DNA of 64,000 bases from Caldimonas mangrovi (GCF_023721835.1 NZ_JAMKFE010000014.1:95472-159471), one strand, 5' to 3'; shown: positions 17,536 to 27,027, numbered from the stretch's first letter. Made by a program: numbers and translations. Notes: a model not told the origin generated them from the letters alone.

Positions 17536-17537
17536 AC

Positions 17538-18311
17538 CTATTGATCTGCGAAAGCGCGTTCGATGACGTAATCGCCCGGCTTCGACGTGTTGCCCTCATG
17601 GAAGCCGCGCGCGTCGAGCAGGTGCTTCAGGTCCTTCAGCATGTGCGGGCTGCCGCAGATCATCACGCGGTCGTGCTCGCGGTCCAGCTGCGGCAGGTGC
17701 AGGTCGCTGCACAGCTTGCCGGACTCGATCAGCGTCGTGATGCGGCCGCGGTTGACGTACGGCTCGCGCGTGACGGTCGGGTAGTACATCAACTTGCCGG
17801 CGGCCAGCTCACCGAGGAACTCGTGCTCGGGCAGGTCCTTGGTGATCAGGTCCTGGTACGCCAGCTCGGAGACTTCGCGCGTGCCGTGCACCAGCACCAC
17901 CTTCTCGTAGCGCTCATACGTTTCCGGGTCGCGGATGATGCTGAGGAAGGGAGCCAGCCCGGTGCCGGTGGACAGCAGGTACAGGCGCTTGCCGGGCAAC
18001 AGGTAGTCGAGCAGCAGCGTGCCGGTGGGCTTGCGGCCGACCAGGAGGGTGTCGCCCTCCTTCAGGTGCTGCAGCCGCGAAGTCAGCGGGCCGTCGGGCA
18101 CCTTGATGCTGAAGAACTCGAGGTGCTCTTCATAGTTGGGACTGGCGACGCTGTAGGCCCGCAGCAGCGGCTTGCCGTCGACCTTCAGGCCGATCATTGT
18201 GAAGTGCCCGTTCTGGAAACGGAAAGCCTGGTCACGGGTGGTGGTGAAGCTGAACAGGCGGTCGGTCCAGTGACGCACGCTCAGCACGCGTTCTTCGTTG
18301 AAGGCACTCAT
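17538..18311 (-). CDS. fpr: Ferredoxin--NADP reductase
   Basis: A 257-aa FAD enzyme that passes electrons between NADPH and ferredoxin or flavodoxin. RAYSVASPNYEEHLEFF (from residue 51) is the FAD-binding motif, LLSTGTGLAPFLSIIRDPET (near 110) the NADP phosphate-binding loop, and MICGSPHML the second nucleotide motif. The C terminus ends YVIERAFADQ, as in bacterial class I enzymes. The frame is open upstream, but ATG 18311 gives the normal 257-258 aa. A perfect palindrome lies about 60 bp upstream of the start and may control it. Confidence 0.95.
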   Translation of the reverse strand: MSAFNEERVLSVRHWTDRLFSFTTTRDQAFRFQNGHFTMIGLKVDGKPLLRAYSVASPNYEEHLEFFSIKVPDGPLTSRLQHLKEGDTLLVGRKPTGTLLLDYLLPGKRLYLLSTGTGLAPFLSIIRDPETYERYEKVVLVHGTREVSELAYQDLITKDLPEHEFLGELAAGKLMYYPTVTREPYVNRGRITTLIESGKLCSDLHLPQLDREHDRVMICGSPHMLKDLKHLLDARGFHEGNTSKPGDYVIERAFADQ

Positions 18312-18369
18312 GGCAGATGACGACAGGGTGGAAGTGGCAGCGAAGGCCGGAGCCCCGTGCTCCGGCAGA

Positions 18370-18392
18370 TGCACCGGGGTTAACCCGGTGCA
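18370..18392. promoter_or_regulatory. Palindrome upstream of fpr
   Basis: TGCACCGGG (18370-18378), five-base spacer GTTAA, CCCGGTGCA (18384-18392): perfect 9-bp arms. It lies 59 bp upstream of the fpr start, inside the likely 5' leader or promoter. It may be an operator or an mRNA hairpin; no T tract follows on either side. Confidence 0.45.
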
Positions 18393-18530
18393 CAGCCGCG
18401 ATGATACAGACACAATGGGAATGAATCACCCCTATCGAAATAGCCCAAAAGCATAAAGAGCCTCTCCTTTGACGTCGGCAGACGCCCGGCGCGACGCCAG
18501 CGGGCCCTGCGGCGACCCTCTGTTGCCGGC

Positions 18531-20783
18531 TCAGCCGGCCAGACGCAGGTTGCGCGTCGTGGTGCCGCGCGAGGGATCGCGCGCCAGCGGGGTCAGGGCC
18601 TGGGCCAGCCGCTCCAGCCGCACCGGCTTTTCCAGCACCTGCAGCCCCTTGTCGCGGGCATCGGCCAGACGCTTGTCGGCGGCATCACCGGTCAGCACCA
18701 GTGTCAGCGCCTGCGGTTGGCTCTGCCGAACGCGCTCCAGCACGTCGAGCCCGCTGTGCGTGGGCAGGCGGTAGTCGGCCAGCACGGCATTCCATGTCTG
18801 CAGCGTGTCGTCGATCAGCTGGAAGGCTTCTTCTGCGCTACCGACCACCGAGACGTGCAGGCCCCACGAACGCAGCAGGTCGGCGGTGCTCTCGGCCACC
18901 AGCAGGTCGTCTTCGACCAGCAGTGCGCGGCCTTCGAAGTGCAGGCTGTCCAGATCGGGAGCGCGGCGCTCGAGCCGGTGTGCGCGCGGCACCGACATGC
19001 TGACGGTGGTGCCGACGCCCGGCTCCGAGTAGAGCTGCACCGGGTGCTGCAGCAACATGCTCATGCGCTTGACGATCGCGAGCCCCAGACCCAGCCCCAG
19101 GGACGGGTTGCGCTGCGGATTGCCGAGCTGGCGGAATTCCTCGAATACCTCTTCCTGCTTGTCGGCGGGAATGCCGGCCCCGGAATCGGCCACCACGATG
19201 TCGATGTGATCGACGCAGTCCCGGCAGCTGACCTTCACCCAGCCGCCGGCCTCGGTGTACTTGACGGCATTGCTGACCAGGTTGCGCGCCATGCGACCGA
19301 GCAGCACCGGGTCGCTACGGACCGCGGCGTGGAAGGGCTCCACGCTCAGGTGCACGCCCTTCTGGCGCGCGGCCGCCGAGAATTCGTCGGCAATGGATTG
19401 CAACAGCGATTCGAGCCCGAAGTCCGAGACGTTGGGCTTGATCAGCCCGGCATCGAGCTGCGAGACGTCGAGCAGCGCGTTCAGCAGCTCGGCCAGGCTG
19501 CCGACCGAGCGCCGCAGGCGCTCGATGGTGGTGGCGTCGGGGCCCTGGCCGTGGCGCGCGGCGAGCAGCGCGATGTTGAGGTTCATCGCCTGCAGCGGCT
19601 GGCGCAGGTCATGGCTGGCGGCCGCCAGGAAGTGGGTTTTCGACAGGCTGGCCTTGAGCGCCTCGTCGCGCGAGCGGCGCATCTCTTCGTTCGCGGCCGC
19701 CAGTTCCTGCTGCCGCGTGTGCAGGTTCTCGGCCATGCTGTCGAGCGTGGTGCCAAGCAGGCTGAATTCGACGTCCTCGACCTTTGCCAGGCCGGTCCGG
19801 GCGGTCAGATCGCCTTCGCTCCAGCGGCCGGCAGTGGCGGTCAGCATCGACAGCGGGCGGTACAGCTTGCTGCGTGCGACGAACCAGGCGAGGAACAGCC
19901 CGAGCCCGACCGCGGCCAGCAGCGTGACAGCGTCGCGCAGCGCGGCCCGACGCAGCGGCGCCATCACCGCATCGCGAGGCATGGACAACGCGACCGACAA
20001 CCCGCGGGGGCCGGCGTCGAGCGGCACATAGCCCACGATGCGCTCTTCTCCACTGCTGTCGACCCACGAAGCCGCGCCGGGCTGGTGGCGTTCGAGCAGC
20101 AGGCTGCGCAGCTGCGGATTGACCGGCTTGCTGACGCCGTCGCGCTCGGGCAATTCGATGAGCGCGGTCCCCCTGCGGTCGGTCACTGTCAGGCGAGCCC
20201 CAGCAGGCAGCGGATTCTCGGCGAGGATGTCAGCGACCCTTCGCAGCAGAAGCGAAACGATCAGCACGCCCTCGGGCTGCTGCGTATCAGGATCGAGCAT
20301 GGGGTAGGCGTAGTGCAGCACCGCATCTCCGGGCACGCGCGCAAACGCGTGCTCGCCGACGACGAAATCACCCGTCTCCAGCGCCTGCTTGAAGTAGGTT
20401 CGGTCGGCGATGTTGATGGGTCGGCCACGCAAGAAGGGCTGCCCGACGCAGTAGACGTTCCCCTTCAGGTCGGCTGCCCCCAGCATGAAAGTGGGCACGC
20501 CGCCAAACTGCTGCGCCAGATCGTCGATGTATGCGTTGCAGCGCTCAACGTCGCTGGGCTGTACAGCCCCGGACGCGTTGACCGCCATCAGCAGCTCGCG
20601 GTAGCCCGACGTCAGCTGCTCCAGCTGGCCGGCCACCAGGGAAGCCCGGCTCTGCACCTCGCGCAGCGCGGCGTCCTCCTGCTGGGAGATCCGCTCGATG
20701 CGGTCGACGACCTGGATGCCCACGGCGGGCGCCAGTGTCACCACGATGAGAACCACCAGGCGGGTGCGCAGTTTCATGTGCAT
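18531..20783 (-). CDS. Hybrid sensor histidine kinase with C-terminal receiver
   Basis: A 750-aa membrane kinase. A first helix (about 9-26), a periplasmic dCache-like sensor (about 35-270, with GQPFLRGRPINIADRTYF), a second helix (about 284-303) and a HAMP region (about 304-360) lead to HisKA with H391 (AAASHDLRQPLQ). The ATPase has an N box (NLVSNAVKYT, 501-510) and G boxes (DSGAGIP 533-539, GLGLGLAI). The receiver (about 618-735) has phosphoacceptor D670 (LADYRLP) and K719. This DLRQPLQ subfamily is common in Betaproteobacteria. No output regulator is encoded beside it. The sensor signal is unknown. Confidence 0.93.
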   Translation of the reverse strand: MHMKLRTRLVVLIVVTLAPAVGIQVVDRIERISQQEDAALREVQSRASLVAGQLEQLTSGYRELLMAVNASGAVQPSDVERCNAYIDDLAQQFGGVPTFMLGAADLKGNVYCVGQPFLRGRPINIADRTYFKQALETGDFVVGEHAFARVPGDAVLHYAYPMLDPDTQQPEGVLIVSLLLRRVADILAENPLPAGARLTVTDRRGTALIELPERDGVSKPVNPQLRSLLLERHQPGAASWVDSSGEERIVGYVPLDAGPRGLSVALSMPRDAVMAPLRRAALRDAVTLLAAVGLGLFLAWFVARSKLYRPLSMLTATAGRWSEGDLTARTGLAKVEDVEFSLLGTTLDSMAENLHTRQQELAAANEEMRRSRDEALKASLSKTHFLAAASHDLRQPLQAMNLNIALLAARHGQGPDATTIERLRRSVGSLAELLNALLDVSQLDAGLIKPNVSDFGLESLLQSIADEFSAAARQKGVHLSVEPFHAAVRSDPVLLGRMARNLVSNAVKYTEAGGWVKVSCRDCVDHIDIVVADSGAGIPADKQEEVFEEFRQLGNPQRNPSLGLGLGLAIVKRMSMLLQHPVQLYSEPGVGTTVSMSVPRAHRLERRAPDLDSLHFEGRALLVEDDLLVAESTADLLRSWGLHVSVVGSAEEAFQLIDDTLQTWNAVLADYRLPTHSGLDVLERVRQSQPQALTLVLTGDAADKRLADARDKGLQVLEKPVRLERLAQALTPLARDPSRGTTTRNLRLAG

Positions 20784-20924
20784 GTGCAGAAATGCTCATC
20801 GCACATGATGAAGCACAAGGCCTCGGAAATGAAGGCTGCAGTTTCCGGCAGTTGCGGCGAGCCGCCAGATGGGCTCAGCGACGCTTGCGAATCGCGCCAC
20901 GCTCGGCTCGCCGGACTGTCACGC

Positions 20925-21386
20925 TCAGTAGCAGTAGCCCGTCTTGACGGCAGGTGCCGCGCCCGCCTCGCCGCTGGCCGCCGCTTCGAGCGGCTCACCG
21001 AACTCGCGCTCGTAGAGCTCGCGCATTACCCATTCCGCGGTGTCGTGCTGCTCTTCGGTATAGCCGGCATCGCCGAGCGTCGGGTTGTGGTGCATGAAGC
21101 CACCGAACACCGCCTGGCAATCCTCGGCGTACTTGCGGGTGTCGAGGATGTGGGCGTGCCAGAAGACGTCGACGTCTTCGGTCGGCGACATCTGCACGCC
21201 GGGGTACTTCGCCCGCAGCGTCAGGTAGCGGCGATACCCCAGCTCGGCGCGCTCGGCACGCTCGGCGGACCAGCGGTAGTCGCCCTTCTCGTGCATGAGG
21301 CGGCGCTTGATCGAATCCAGGTCGAGTGTGTCGATGGCATCGAACACCCGGCTCAGGGAGGACTTCTTCTGAAGTTGCAGTTCCAT
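20925..21386 (-). CDS. GRDP-like (glycine-rich domain-containing protein-like) small protein
   Basis: A 153-aa cytoplasmic protein. The segment VDVFWHAHILDTRKYAEDCQ followed by FGGFMHHNPTL carries the HxH and HH residues of the GRDP-like (DUF1399-type) domain, better known from plants and fungi. ATG 21386 has an AGGAG site. The tail AAPAVKTGYCY is an unusual Cys- and aromatic-rich end. Neighbours give no functional clue. The metal-ligand-like histidines suggest a bound metal, but that is inference. Confidence 0.75.
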   Translation of the reverse strand: MELQLQKKSSLSRVFDAIDTLDLDSIKRRLMHEKGDYRWSAERAERAELGYRRYLTLRAKYPGVQMSPTEDVDVFWHAHILDTRKYAEDCQAVFGGFMHHNPTLGDAGYTEEQHDTAEWVMRELYEREFGEPLEAAASGEAGAAPAVKTGYCY

Positions 21387-21735
21387 GATGTTTGGCTCCT
21401 GAGAGGGTAGGGATCGCGGGGCCCGGAGTGGGACCAGTCGAGAGAGGACCCGCACTCAAACTTTGTTCCAGTCGCAAGCCGCTGTCGGTAACAGAGGGTG
21501 TCCTGCCTCACGGGAAATGGGCCGATGTCCGGCATGCGTCCAGTTTTCACAGCAAACTCCGGGCCCGCCAGCCCCTGGAAACGGGTGCTGCAGGCTCATG
21601 GCATGCGGCCCAGACCGGAAGTGATCCCACGCATCCTGCGATCCGGCGCGAAAGCCGACTGACAGTCGCCGCTGCTAGCATCGGTCCGCGCCTCTTGAAA
21701 ACCCGGGGTACCGACCCCGTATTGCCCTGCCCGTC
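21387..21735. other. Divergent intergenic interval, no gene
   Basis: 349 bp between the GRDP-like gene and the AbrB-type gene, which are divergent. It should hold both promoters, though no clear sigma-70 pair is readable. A hairpin CGGGGT-ACCG-ACCCCG lies at 21704-21719, 16 bp before the GTG start of the membrane protein. Confidence 0.6.
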
Positions 21736-22809
21736 GTGTTGTTTTCCTCCTCCCGGTTGCGCCTGACGCGCGTCGCCGCGACGCTGGCCCTCGCCACGGC
21801 CGCCGCCTGGTTGTTCCAGGTCCTGGGTACCCCGCTGCCGTGGATGATCGGCCCGCTGCTCGCCACCGCCGCCGGCATGATGGCCGGTGCTCCACTGGCC
21901 GCCGCCGCACCGCTGCGCAACGCAGGTCAATGGGCCATCGGTACCGCGCTGGGCCTGTACTTCACGCCGCAGGTGGTCGGCACGGTCGCCAGCCACTGGG
22001 TCGCCATCGCCGTCGGCATCGCGTGGGCGCTGGCCATCGGCAGCGCCTTCGGCCTCTTCCTCGCGCGCAGCAACCGGCACATTCCCGGGCTGGACCGGGC
22101 GACCACCTATTTCGCCAGCGCTGTCGGTGGAGCTTCCGAGATGGCGGTGCTGGCGGAGCGGCATGGGGGCCGCATCGACCTCGTCGCGTCGGCCCATAGC
22201 GTGCGCATCCTGCTGGTCGTGTTGATCATTCCATTCGGCTTCCAGTTCACCGGCATTCATGGACTGGACCCCTTCGTGCCGGGTCCCCGCCACGTCGACA
22301 CGGGCGGCCTGCTGGTGCTGGTCGCGCTGACGGCGGCAGCTTCGCTGCTGCTGCAGCGTCTGGACAAGCCCAACCCGTGGGTGCTGGGCTCGCTCGCGGC
22401 GGCTGCGACGCTGACGGCCAGCGGCATCGAGCTGTCGGCACTGCCGCAGTGGATGACCAACCTCGGGCAGCTGTTCATCGGCGTCGCGCTCGGCTCGCGT
22501 TTCACGCCAGCCTTCCTGCACACCGCGCCGCGCTGGTTGTTCACGGTGGCGGCCGGAACAGTGGCGATGATCGCTGCCAGCGGCGCATTCGCGCTGCTGC
22601 TCGCCCAGTGGACCGACGTGCACCCGGCGACCTTGATGCTCGGCACCTCGCCCGGCGGCATCGCGGAAATGTGCATCACGGCCAAGGCCCTGCAGCTGGG
22701 CGTGCCCATCGTCACCGCCTTCCACGTCACGCGCATGGCGGCGGTGGTGCTGCTGGCGGGGCCTCTGTTTCGCTGGTCGCAGCGGCGAGCCGGCGCGGCG
22801 ACGTCCTGA
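21736..22809 (+). CDS. AbrB-family membrane protein (AbrB duplication)
   Basis: A 357-aa inner-membrane protein with about ten helices in two similar halves. GTPLPWMIGPLLATAAGMMAG opens the first half. The pair SAVGGASEMAVLAERHGG and LMLGTSPGGIAEMCITAKAL are the matching signatures of the AbrB-like transporter family (named from a B. subtilis regulator region, formerly annotated as putative ammonia monooxygenase). The function is not established; transport of a small organic molecule is the common assumption. The start is GTG 21736. It stands alone. Confidence 0.88.
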   Translation: MLFSSSRLRLTRVAATLALATAAAWLFQVLGTPLPWMIGPLLATAAGMMAGAPLAAAAPLRNAGQWAIGTALGLYFTPQVVGTVASHWVAIAVGIAWALAIGSAFGLFLARSNRHIPGLDRATTYFASAVGGASEMAVLAERHGGRIDLVASAHSVRILLVVLIIPFGFQFTGIHGLDPFVPGPRHVDTGGLLVLVALTAAASLLLQRLDKPNPWVLGSLAAAATLTASGIELSALPQWMTNLGQLFIGVALGSRFTPAFLHTAPRWLFTVAAGTVAMIAASGAFALLLAQWTDVHPATLMLGTSPGGIAEMCITAKALQLGVPIVTAFHVTRMAAVVLLAGPLFRWSQRRAGAATS

Positions 22810-22814
22810 GCCGA

Positions 22815-23414
22815 CTACCGGCGTATGCGCGCCTGGAACAGCTCGCGGATGGACACCTCTCGCGGCCCCGGGATCAGCTCGCAGGCTTCGCCCGCCTCGA
22901 TGCGGCCCGGCTCGCGCACCGCCAGGTAGAAGCCGCAGTAGCCCGACTGGACCATCAGCTTGCTGGCGTGCCTGAAACCCATGGCGGCATCGAACTTGAA
23001 ACACGGCTGACGCGGCGCACTGACGGCCAGCGCGCAGTGCGCAAAGCGCAGCACGTCGCCGACCCACACCTGCGACTCCAGCAGGCCCAGCAGCGTCAGG
23101 TTCTCGCCGAAACTGCCCGGCGGCAGCGACGCGGCCGGGTCGGCCGCCCAGGGCTGGGCCTTGGCCTGGGCCCGCACGGTGGCCCAGAACGCATAGTGCT
23201 CGTGGGGGTAGCCGTAGACCGCCTTCTCGAGCCCGCCGTGGACGCTCAGGTCGGCCTGCTCGTCGCCCGCCAGCCCCAACGCGCGCACCTGAACCGGCCC
23301 GGCGACCGGCTGCTTGCCGTAGCCGGTCGCCACCTGGCGCCCGTGGATCTCGACCTCGCGCACCCGGCCGGCATTGACGGCCACCACACGCGGTGTCACG
23401 CCGGTACCGCTCAT
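22815..23414 (-). CDS. MOSC domain protein
   Basis: A 199-aa MOSC-domain protein of the YiiM-like group. Recognisable are the region GLAGDEQADLSVHGGLEKAVYGYPHEHYAFW, the block PGSFGENLTLLGLLESQVWVGD, and the conserved cysteine in APRQPCFKFDAAMG. MOSC proteins handle molybdenum cofactor or transfer of sulfur or N-hydroxylated bases. The start overlaps the stop of a tungstate-binding-like protein (ATGA at 23411-23414), so the two are translationally coupled. That coupling supports a link to molybdate or tungstate metabolism. Confidence 0.9.
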   Translation of the reverse strand: MSGTGVTPRVVAVNAGRVREVEIHGRQVATGYGKQPVAGPVQVRALGLAGDEQADLSVHGGLEKAVYGYPHEHYAFWATVRAQAKAQPWAADPAASLPPGSFGENLTLLGLLESQVWVGDVLRFAHCALAVSAPRQPCFKFDAAMGFRHASKLMVQSGYCGFYLAVREPGRIEAGEACELIPGPREVSIRELFQARIRR

Positions 23415-24235
23415 GCGGCGCGCGACCGGAACCCGCCCGGAGCGCGGTTGACCGCGCGGCGCCCGGTCGGGCCGGTCAGCCAGTTGAGGAACAGCTTGGC
23501 CGCCGGGTGGTTGCTGCGGAACGACCGCATTGCGTGATAGGAGTCCGCCAGGCGCGGGTCGCCTTGCACCAGCACGCCCAGCGGTCCGCGCTGGCGCGAG
23601 GCCGACCAGGTGCCACGATCGACCAGCACGTAGGCCCCCTGCGCAGCCGCCTGCGCCAGCGCTTCTCCCATGCCGCCGCCCGACTTCAGGAACCACCCAC
23701 CCTGCGGCACGACCCCGGCCGCCTTGAACAGCGCCGCCTCTTTCAGCTGTGCGCCGGAACGGTCGACCGAAGAGACGTAGCGGGCCCGACCCTGCGCACC
23801 GGCCGACGCGATGAGCGCCAATGCGGCGGCGGCGTCGGCAGAGCCGGCAAGGCCCAGCGCATCCTTGCCCCGGTCCTTGCCCTGGGACACCACCGGGCCG
23901 GCGAGGACGAAGTCGTTGGCCGCGACCAACCGCCTGTCGTGCAGCAACCCCTGCTGCACGAGCCCCGCTTCGATCTCGGGCGCGTGCGTGAGGGCGACGT
24001 CCAGCTCGCCCCGCTCCAGCAGATCGAGCAGCTTGCCGCTCGCCCCGGGGACGACCTCGATCGCCAAGCCGGTGTCGCGGGCCAACGCTCGCTGGATGTG
24101 GCGCGCAAAGCCGCTGTCGAACAAGGCCGTCGCCACGCCGACGAGCAGCAGCTCCTTCTGGGGGCGCCGTTGTTGAGCCGCCGACGGCGCGGTGCCGGCG
24201 GCGAGAAGCGAGGCGAGGAAAAAACGGCGAAGCAC
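23411..24235 (-). CDS. Periplasmic binding protein, TupA/tungstate-like
   Basis: A 274-aa secreted binding protein. After a signal peptide (MLRRFFLASLLAAGTAPSAAQ), LLVGVATALFDSGFARHI and the phosphate/oxyanion-type loop VVPGASGKLLDLLERGELDVALTHAPEIE match TupA/WtpA-like receptors, as do FVLAGP and DRGTWSASRQRG. The family binds tungstate or molybdate with high affinity. No permease or ATPase gene is adjacent, so it either uses a distant transporter or has another role. It is coupled to the downstream MOSC gene by a 4-bp overlap. Confidence 0.8.
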   Translation of the reverse strand: MLRRFFLASLLAAGTAPSAAQQRRPQKELLLVGVATALFDSGFARHIQRALARDTGLAIEVVPGASGKLLDLLERGELDVALTHAPEIEAGLVQQGLLHDRRLVAANDFVLAGPVVSQGKDRGKDALGLAGSADAAAALALIASAGAQGRARYVSSVDRSGAQLKEAALFKAAGVVPQGGWFLKSGGGMGEALAQAAAQGAYVLVDRGTWSASRQRGPLGVLVQGDPRLADSYHAMRSFRSNHPAAKLFLNWLTGPTGRRAVNRAPGGFRSRAA

Positions 24236-24357
24236 GGCTTGAAGGTCGGCAGGCAGGCCAAGACGGCGTCGCCATCTTACCGACGACGCCGCCGACCGCT
24301 GGACCGGTACGCGTCTTGCCGCACGAACCGCAGCGCAACCGAGAAATAGGCCGCAAG

Positions 24358-24831
24358 ATGCTGCTGATCTGGCTCCGCATGGCCGCGATGCTGCTGACGG
24401 TCCTGGGCCTCGGCGCCTCGTTGGCGCACTTGTACGAACTGCCAGCCAAACTGTCGATCGACGGCGCGCTGTGGCTCACCCTGCTGCAGCAGTTGTACCC
24501 GCCGCTGTTCGGCCCGTTGGCCGGCACGGCGGAAGGCGCGTCGGTCGCCGCTGCGCTGCTGCTGTGCCTGCTGCTGCGCCGCCGGCCAGCCGCACTGCGC
24601 TGGACCGCCGCGGCGGCGCTGTGTCTGGTGGCCGCCCACGCGGTGTTCTGGCTGCTGGTGGCGCCGGTGAACACCGCCTTGCTGCCGCTCACTCCACCCA
24701 CCCTGCCGCCCGACTGGGAGGCCCTGCGCATGCAATGGGAGCTGTCCCACGCTGCGCGAGCGGCGTTGCAGCTCGCCGGCCTGCTGCTGCTCTGGTGGTC
24801 GGTGCTGCGCGAAACCCTGGCGCAATCCTGA
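24358..24831 (+). CDS. Small integral membrane protein, DUF1772-like
   Basis: A 157-aa protein with four hydrophobic helices (about 4-24, 57-75, 80-103 and 131-150). The pattern, with SLAHLYELPAKL after helix 1 and MQWELSHAARAALQL before helix 4, resembles DUF1772 (anthrone oxygenase-like) proteins. I prefer ATG 24358; an in-frame TTG at 24316 would add 14 residues without a ribosome site. The family's physiological role is unknown. Confidence 0.65.
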   Translation: MLLIWLRMAAMLLTVLGLGASLAHLYELPAKLSIDGALWLTLLQQLYPPLFGPLAGTAEGASVAAALLLCLLLRRRPAALRWTAAAALCLVAAHAVFWLLVAPVNTALLPLTPPTLPPDWEALRMQWELSHAARAALQLAGLLLLWWSVLRETLAQS

Positions 24832-25167
24832 GGCGACGTGCGGCCGGGAGGCCGGCTGTCGGCGCATGCAGTCATTCCCGATACGCATAACCCGCAGGAC
24901 CACGGAGGTTACCTCGCGATTACACTGACCGGTGGCTGTCCCTTCCGGCGCCCGGCTCCTGCCCATCCGGCTCCGGAGCCCCGCCCCGCCTGCGCACGAC
25001 GCTTGCTTATCCGGGTCCATGGCAGCCCGGCACCCCCAGTCGCTGGGGTAACCCGCCGTAACTCGCTCACTGGCGCGGCATCCGGAAAGCCGCGTGCTGC
25101 TCGGTGCGCCCACGACCCCTGCAGTCGGCTTTCCGAATTCCGTGTTTTCAATGTTTGGAGAGTTCTG
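24832..25167 (+). other. Long leader region of pckG, no gene
   Basis: 336 bp between the small membrane protein and pckG. An in-frame extension of pckG runs through it, but its codons look non-coding and carry no homology. It holds a 10-bp stem (25083-25135) close to the start of pckG. No clear promoter hexamers were identified. Confidence 0.6.
25083..25135 (+). promoter_or_regulatory. Inverted repeat in the pckG leader
   Basis: CGGAAAGCCG (25083-25092) pairs perfectly with CGGCTTTCCG (25126-25135) across 33 bases. It ends 32 bp before the pckG ATG. It could be an mRNA stem or a split operator. Confidence 0.4.
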
Positions 25168-27027
25168 ATGAACCAGCCTGTCATGCAGGGGCTGCAGCTG
25201 AATGCGCCCATCTACGTGAAAAACGCCAAGTTGCTGGCCTGGGTCGCCGAGATCGCGGCCTTGACGCAACCCGAACGCATCCACTGGTGCGACGGCAGCC
25301 AGGAAGAATACGACCGGCTGTGCCAGCAGCTCGTCGAAGCCGGCACCTTCCGCAGGCTCAACGAAGCCAAGCGTCCGAACAGCTACCTCGCCTGGAGCGA
25401 CCCGAGCGATGTCGCCCGCGTGGAGGACCGCACCTTCATCTGCACCGAGCACAAGGAAGACGCCGGCCCGACCAACAACTGGATGGCGCCCGCCGAGATG
25501 CGCGCGACGCTGCAAACGGGCGAAAACGCACTGTTCAAGGGCGCGATGCGTGGGCGCACGATGTATGTGGTGCCGTTCTCGATGGGCCCGCTGGGTTCGC
25601 CGATCGCGCACGTCGGCGTCGAGTTGTCCGACAGCCCCTACGTCGCCGTCAACATGCGCATCATGACCCGCATGGGGCGCGCCGTGTACGACGTGCTGGG
25701 CGTCGAGGGTGAATTCGTGCCCTGCGTGCACACGGTCGGCGCACCGCTGCAACCGGGCGAAAACGATGTCGCCTGGCCCTGCAACAAGACCAAGTACATC
25801 GTCCATTACCCCTCGACCCGCGAGATCTGGAGCTACGGCTCCGGCTACGGCGGCAACGCGCTGCTGGGCAAGAAGTGCTTCGCGCTGCGCATCGCCTCGA
25901 CCATGGGCCGCGACCAGGGCTGGCTGGCCGAGCACATGCTGATCCTCGGCGTCAGCTCGCCCGAGGGCAAGAAGTACCACGTCGCCGCGGCTTTCCCCAG
26001 CGCCTGCGGCAAGACCAACTTCGCGATGCTGATCCCGCCGGCCGGCTTCGAAGGCTGGAAGGTCACCACCATCGGCGACGACATCGCCTGGATCAAGCCC
26101 GGCCGCGACGGTCGCCTGTATGCGATCAACCCCGAAGCGGGCTATTTCGGCGTCGCCCCGGGCACCAACACGCTGACCAACCCGAACTGCATGGCCTCGC
26201 TGGACCGTGATGTCATCTTCACGAACGTCGCACTGACCGACGACGGCGACGTCTGGTGGGAAGGCCTGAGCGAGGCGCCGGCCCATTGCATCGACTGGCA
26301 GGGCCAGGACTGGACGCCCGCGACCGCGAAGGAAACCGGCCGCAAGGCCGCCCACCCGAACGCCCGCTTCACGGTGGCCGCCGCCAACAACCCGGCACTC
26401 GACGATGCCTGGGACGATCCCAAGGGCGTCGCGATCGACGCTTTCATCTTCGGTGGCCGCCGTTCCACCACGGTACCGCTCGTGACCGAGGCCCGCAACT
26501 GGACCGAAGGCGTCTACATGGCCGCCACGATGGGCTCGGAAACCACCGCCGCCGCCGCTGGTCAGCAGGGCGTGGTGCGCCGCGACCCGTTCGCGATGCT
26601 GCCCTTCATGGGCTACCACATGGCCGACTACTTCCAGCACTGGCTCGAGCTCGGCAAGAAGCTCGACGCCAGCGGCGCGAAGCTGCCCAAGATCTATTGC
26701 GTCAACTGGTTCCGCAAGGGCGACGACGGCAAGTTCGTCTGGCCCGGCTACGGCGAGAACATGCGTGTGCTGAAGTGGATGCTCGACCGGGTGGAAGGCC
26801 GCGGCGCAGGCAGCGAGCACATCTTCGGCGTCTCGCCGCGCTACGAAGACCTCGAGTGGAGCGGCCTCGACTTCAGCCAGCACAAGTACCAGGCCGTCAC
26901 CAGCGTCGACCCCGCCGCTTGGCAGCAGGAGCTGCGTCTGCACGACGACCTGTTCCGCCAGCTCGGCACGCGAGTGCCGCAAGCGCTGCAGGAGGTCAAG
27001 CGCCTGTTCGAAGCCCGCGTGGGCTGA
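25168..27027 (+). CDS. pckG: Phosphoenolpyruvate carboxykinase (GTP)
   Basis: A 619-aa GTP-dependent PEPCK, converting oxaloacetate and GTP to PEP for gluconeogenesis. Family features are the substrate loop [19 protein letters not shown], the P-loop [12 protein letters not shown] (near 280-290), the downstream metal-binding [11 protein letters not shown], and [12 protein letters not shown]. Length matches the family (about 600-620). ATG 25168 follows TTTGGAGAG. A classical terminator follows its stop. It is consistent with growth on organic acids, fitting the many carboxylate receptors here. Confidence 0.97.
   Translation: MNQPVMQGLQLNAPIYVKNAKLLAWVAEIAALTQPERIHWCDGSQEEYDRLCQQLVEAGTFRRLNEAKRPNSYLAWSDPSDVARVEDRTFICTEHKEDAGPTNNWMAPAEMRATLQTGENALFKGAMRGRTMYVVPFSMGPLGSPIAHVGVELSDSPYVAVNMRIMTRMGRAVYDVLGVEGEFVPCVHTVGAPLQPGENDVAWPCNKTKYIVHYPSTREIWSYGSGYGGNALLGKKCFALRIASTMGRDQGWLAEHMLILGVSSPEGKKYHVAAAFPSACGKTNFAMLIPPAGFEGWKVTTIGDDIAWIKPGRDGRLYAINPEAGYFGVAPGTNTLTNPNCMASLDRDVIFTNVALTDDGDVWWEGLSEAPAHCIDWQGQDWTPATAKETGRKAAHPNARFTVAAANNPALDDAWDDPKGVAIDAFIFGGRRSTTVPLVTEARNWTEGVYMAATMGSETTAAAAGQQGVVRRDPFAMLPFMGYHMADYFQHWLELGKKLDASGAKLPKIYCVNWFRKGDDGKFVWPGYGENMRVLKWMLDRVEGRGAGSEHIFGVSPRYEDLEWSGLDFSQHKYQAVTSVDPAAWQQELRLHDDLFRQLGTRVPQALQEVKRLFEARVG

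Larger units (their letters stand above)
17176..17537. other. Intergenic interval filled by repeats
   Basis: 362 bp without a supportable gene. Apart from the thiolase leader (17176-17245) it consists of the 66-bp tandem array and one copy of the stop-adjacent GC-rich element. Both strands stay open in several frames only because the repeat period is a multiple of three. Confidence 0.8.

Noticed and set aside
17190..17599. Several repeat-containing proteins with a 22-residue period read through the 66-bp array
   Set aside because: All frames are open because of the period, not because of selection. There is no ribosome site and no family.
18717..21410. An 897-codon plus-strand frame opposite the hybrid kinase
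   Set aside because: It is the complement of a gene with complete kinase and receiver motifs; the translated product has no recognisable domain.
24838..25167. N-terminal extension of PEP carboxykinase
   Set aside because: No homology or ribosome site; ATG 25168 gives the normal family length.
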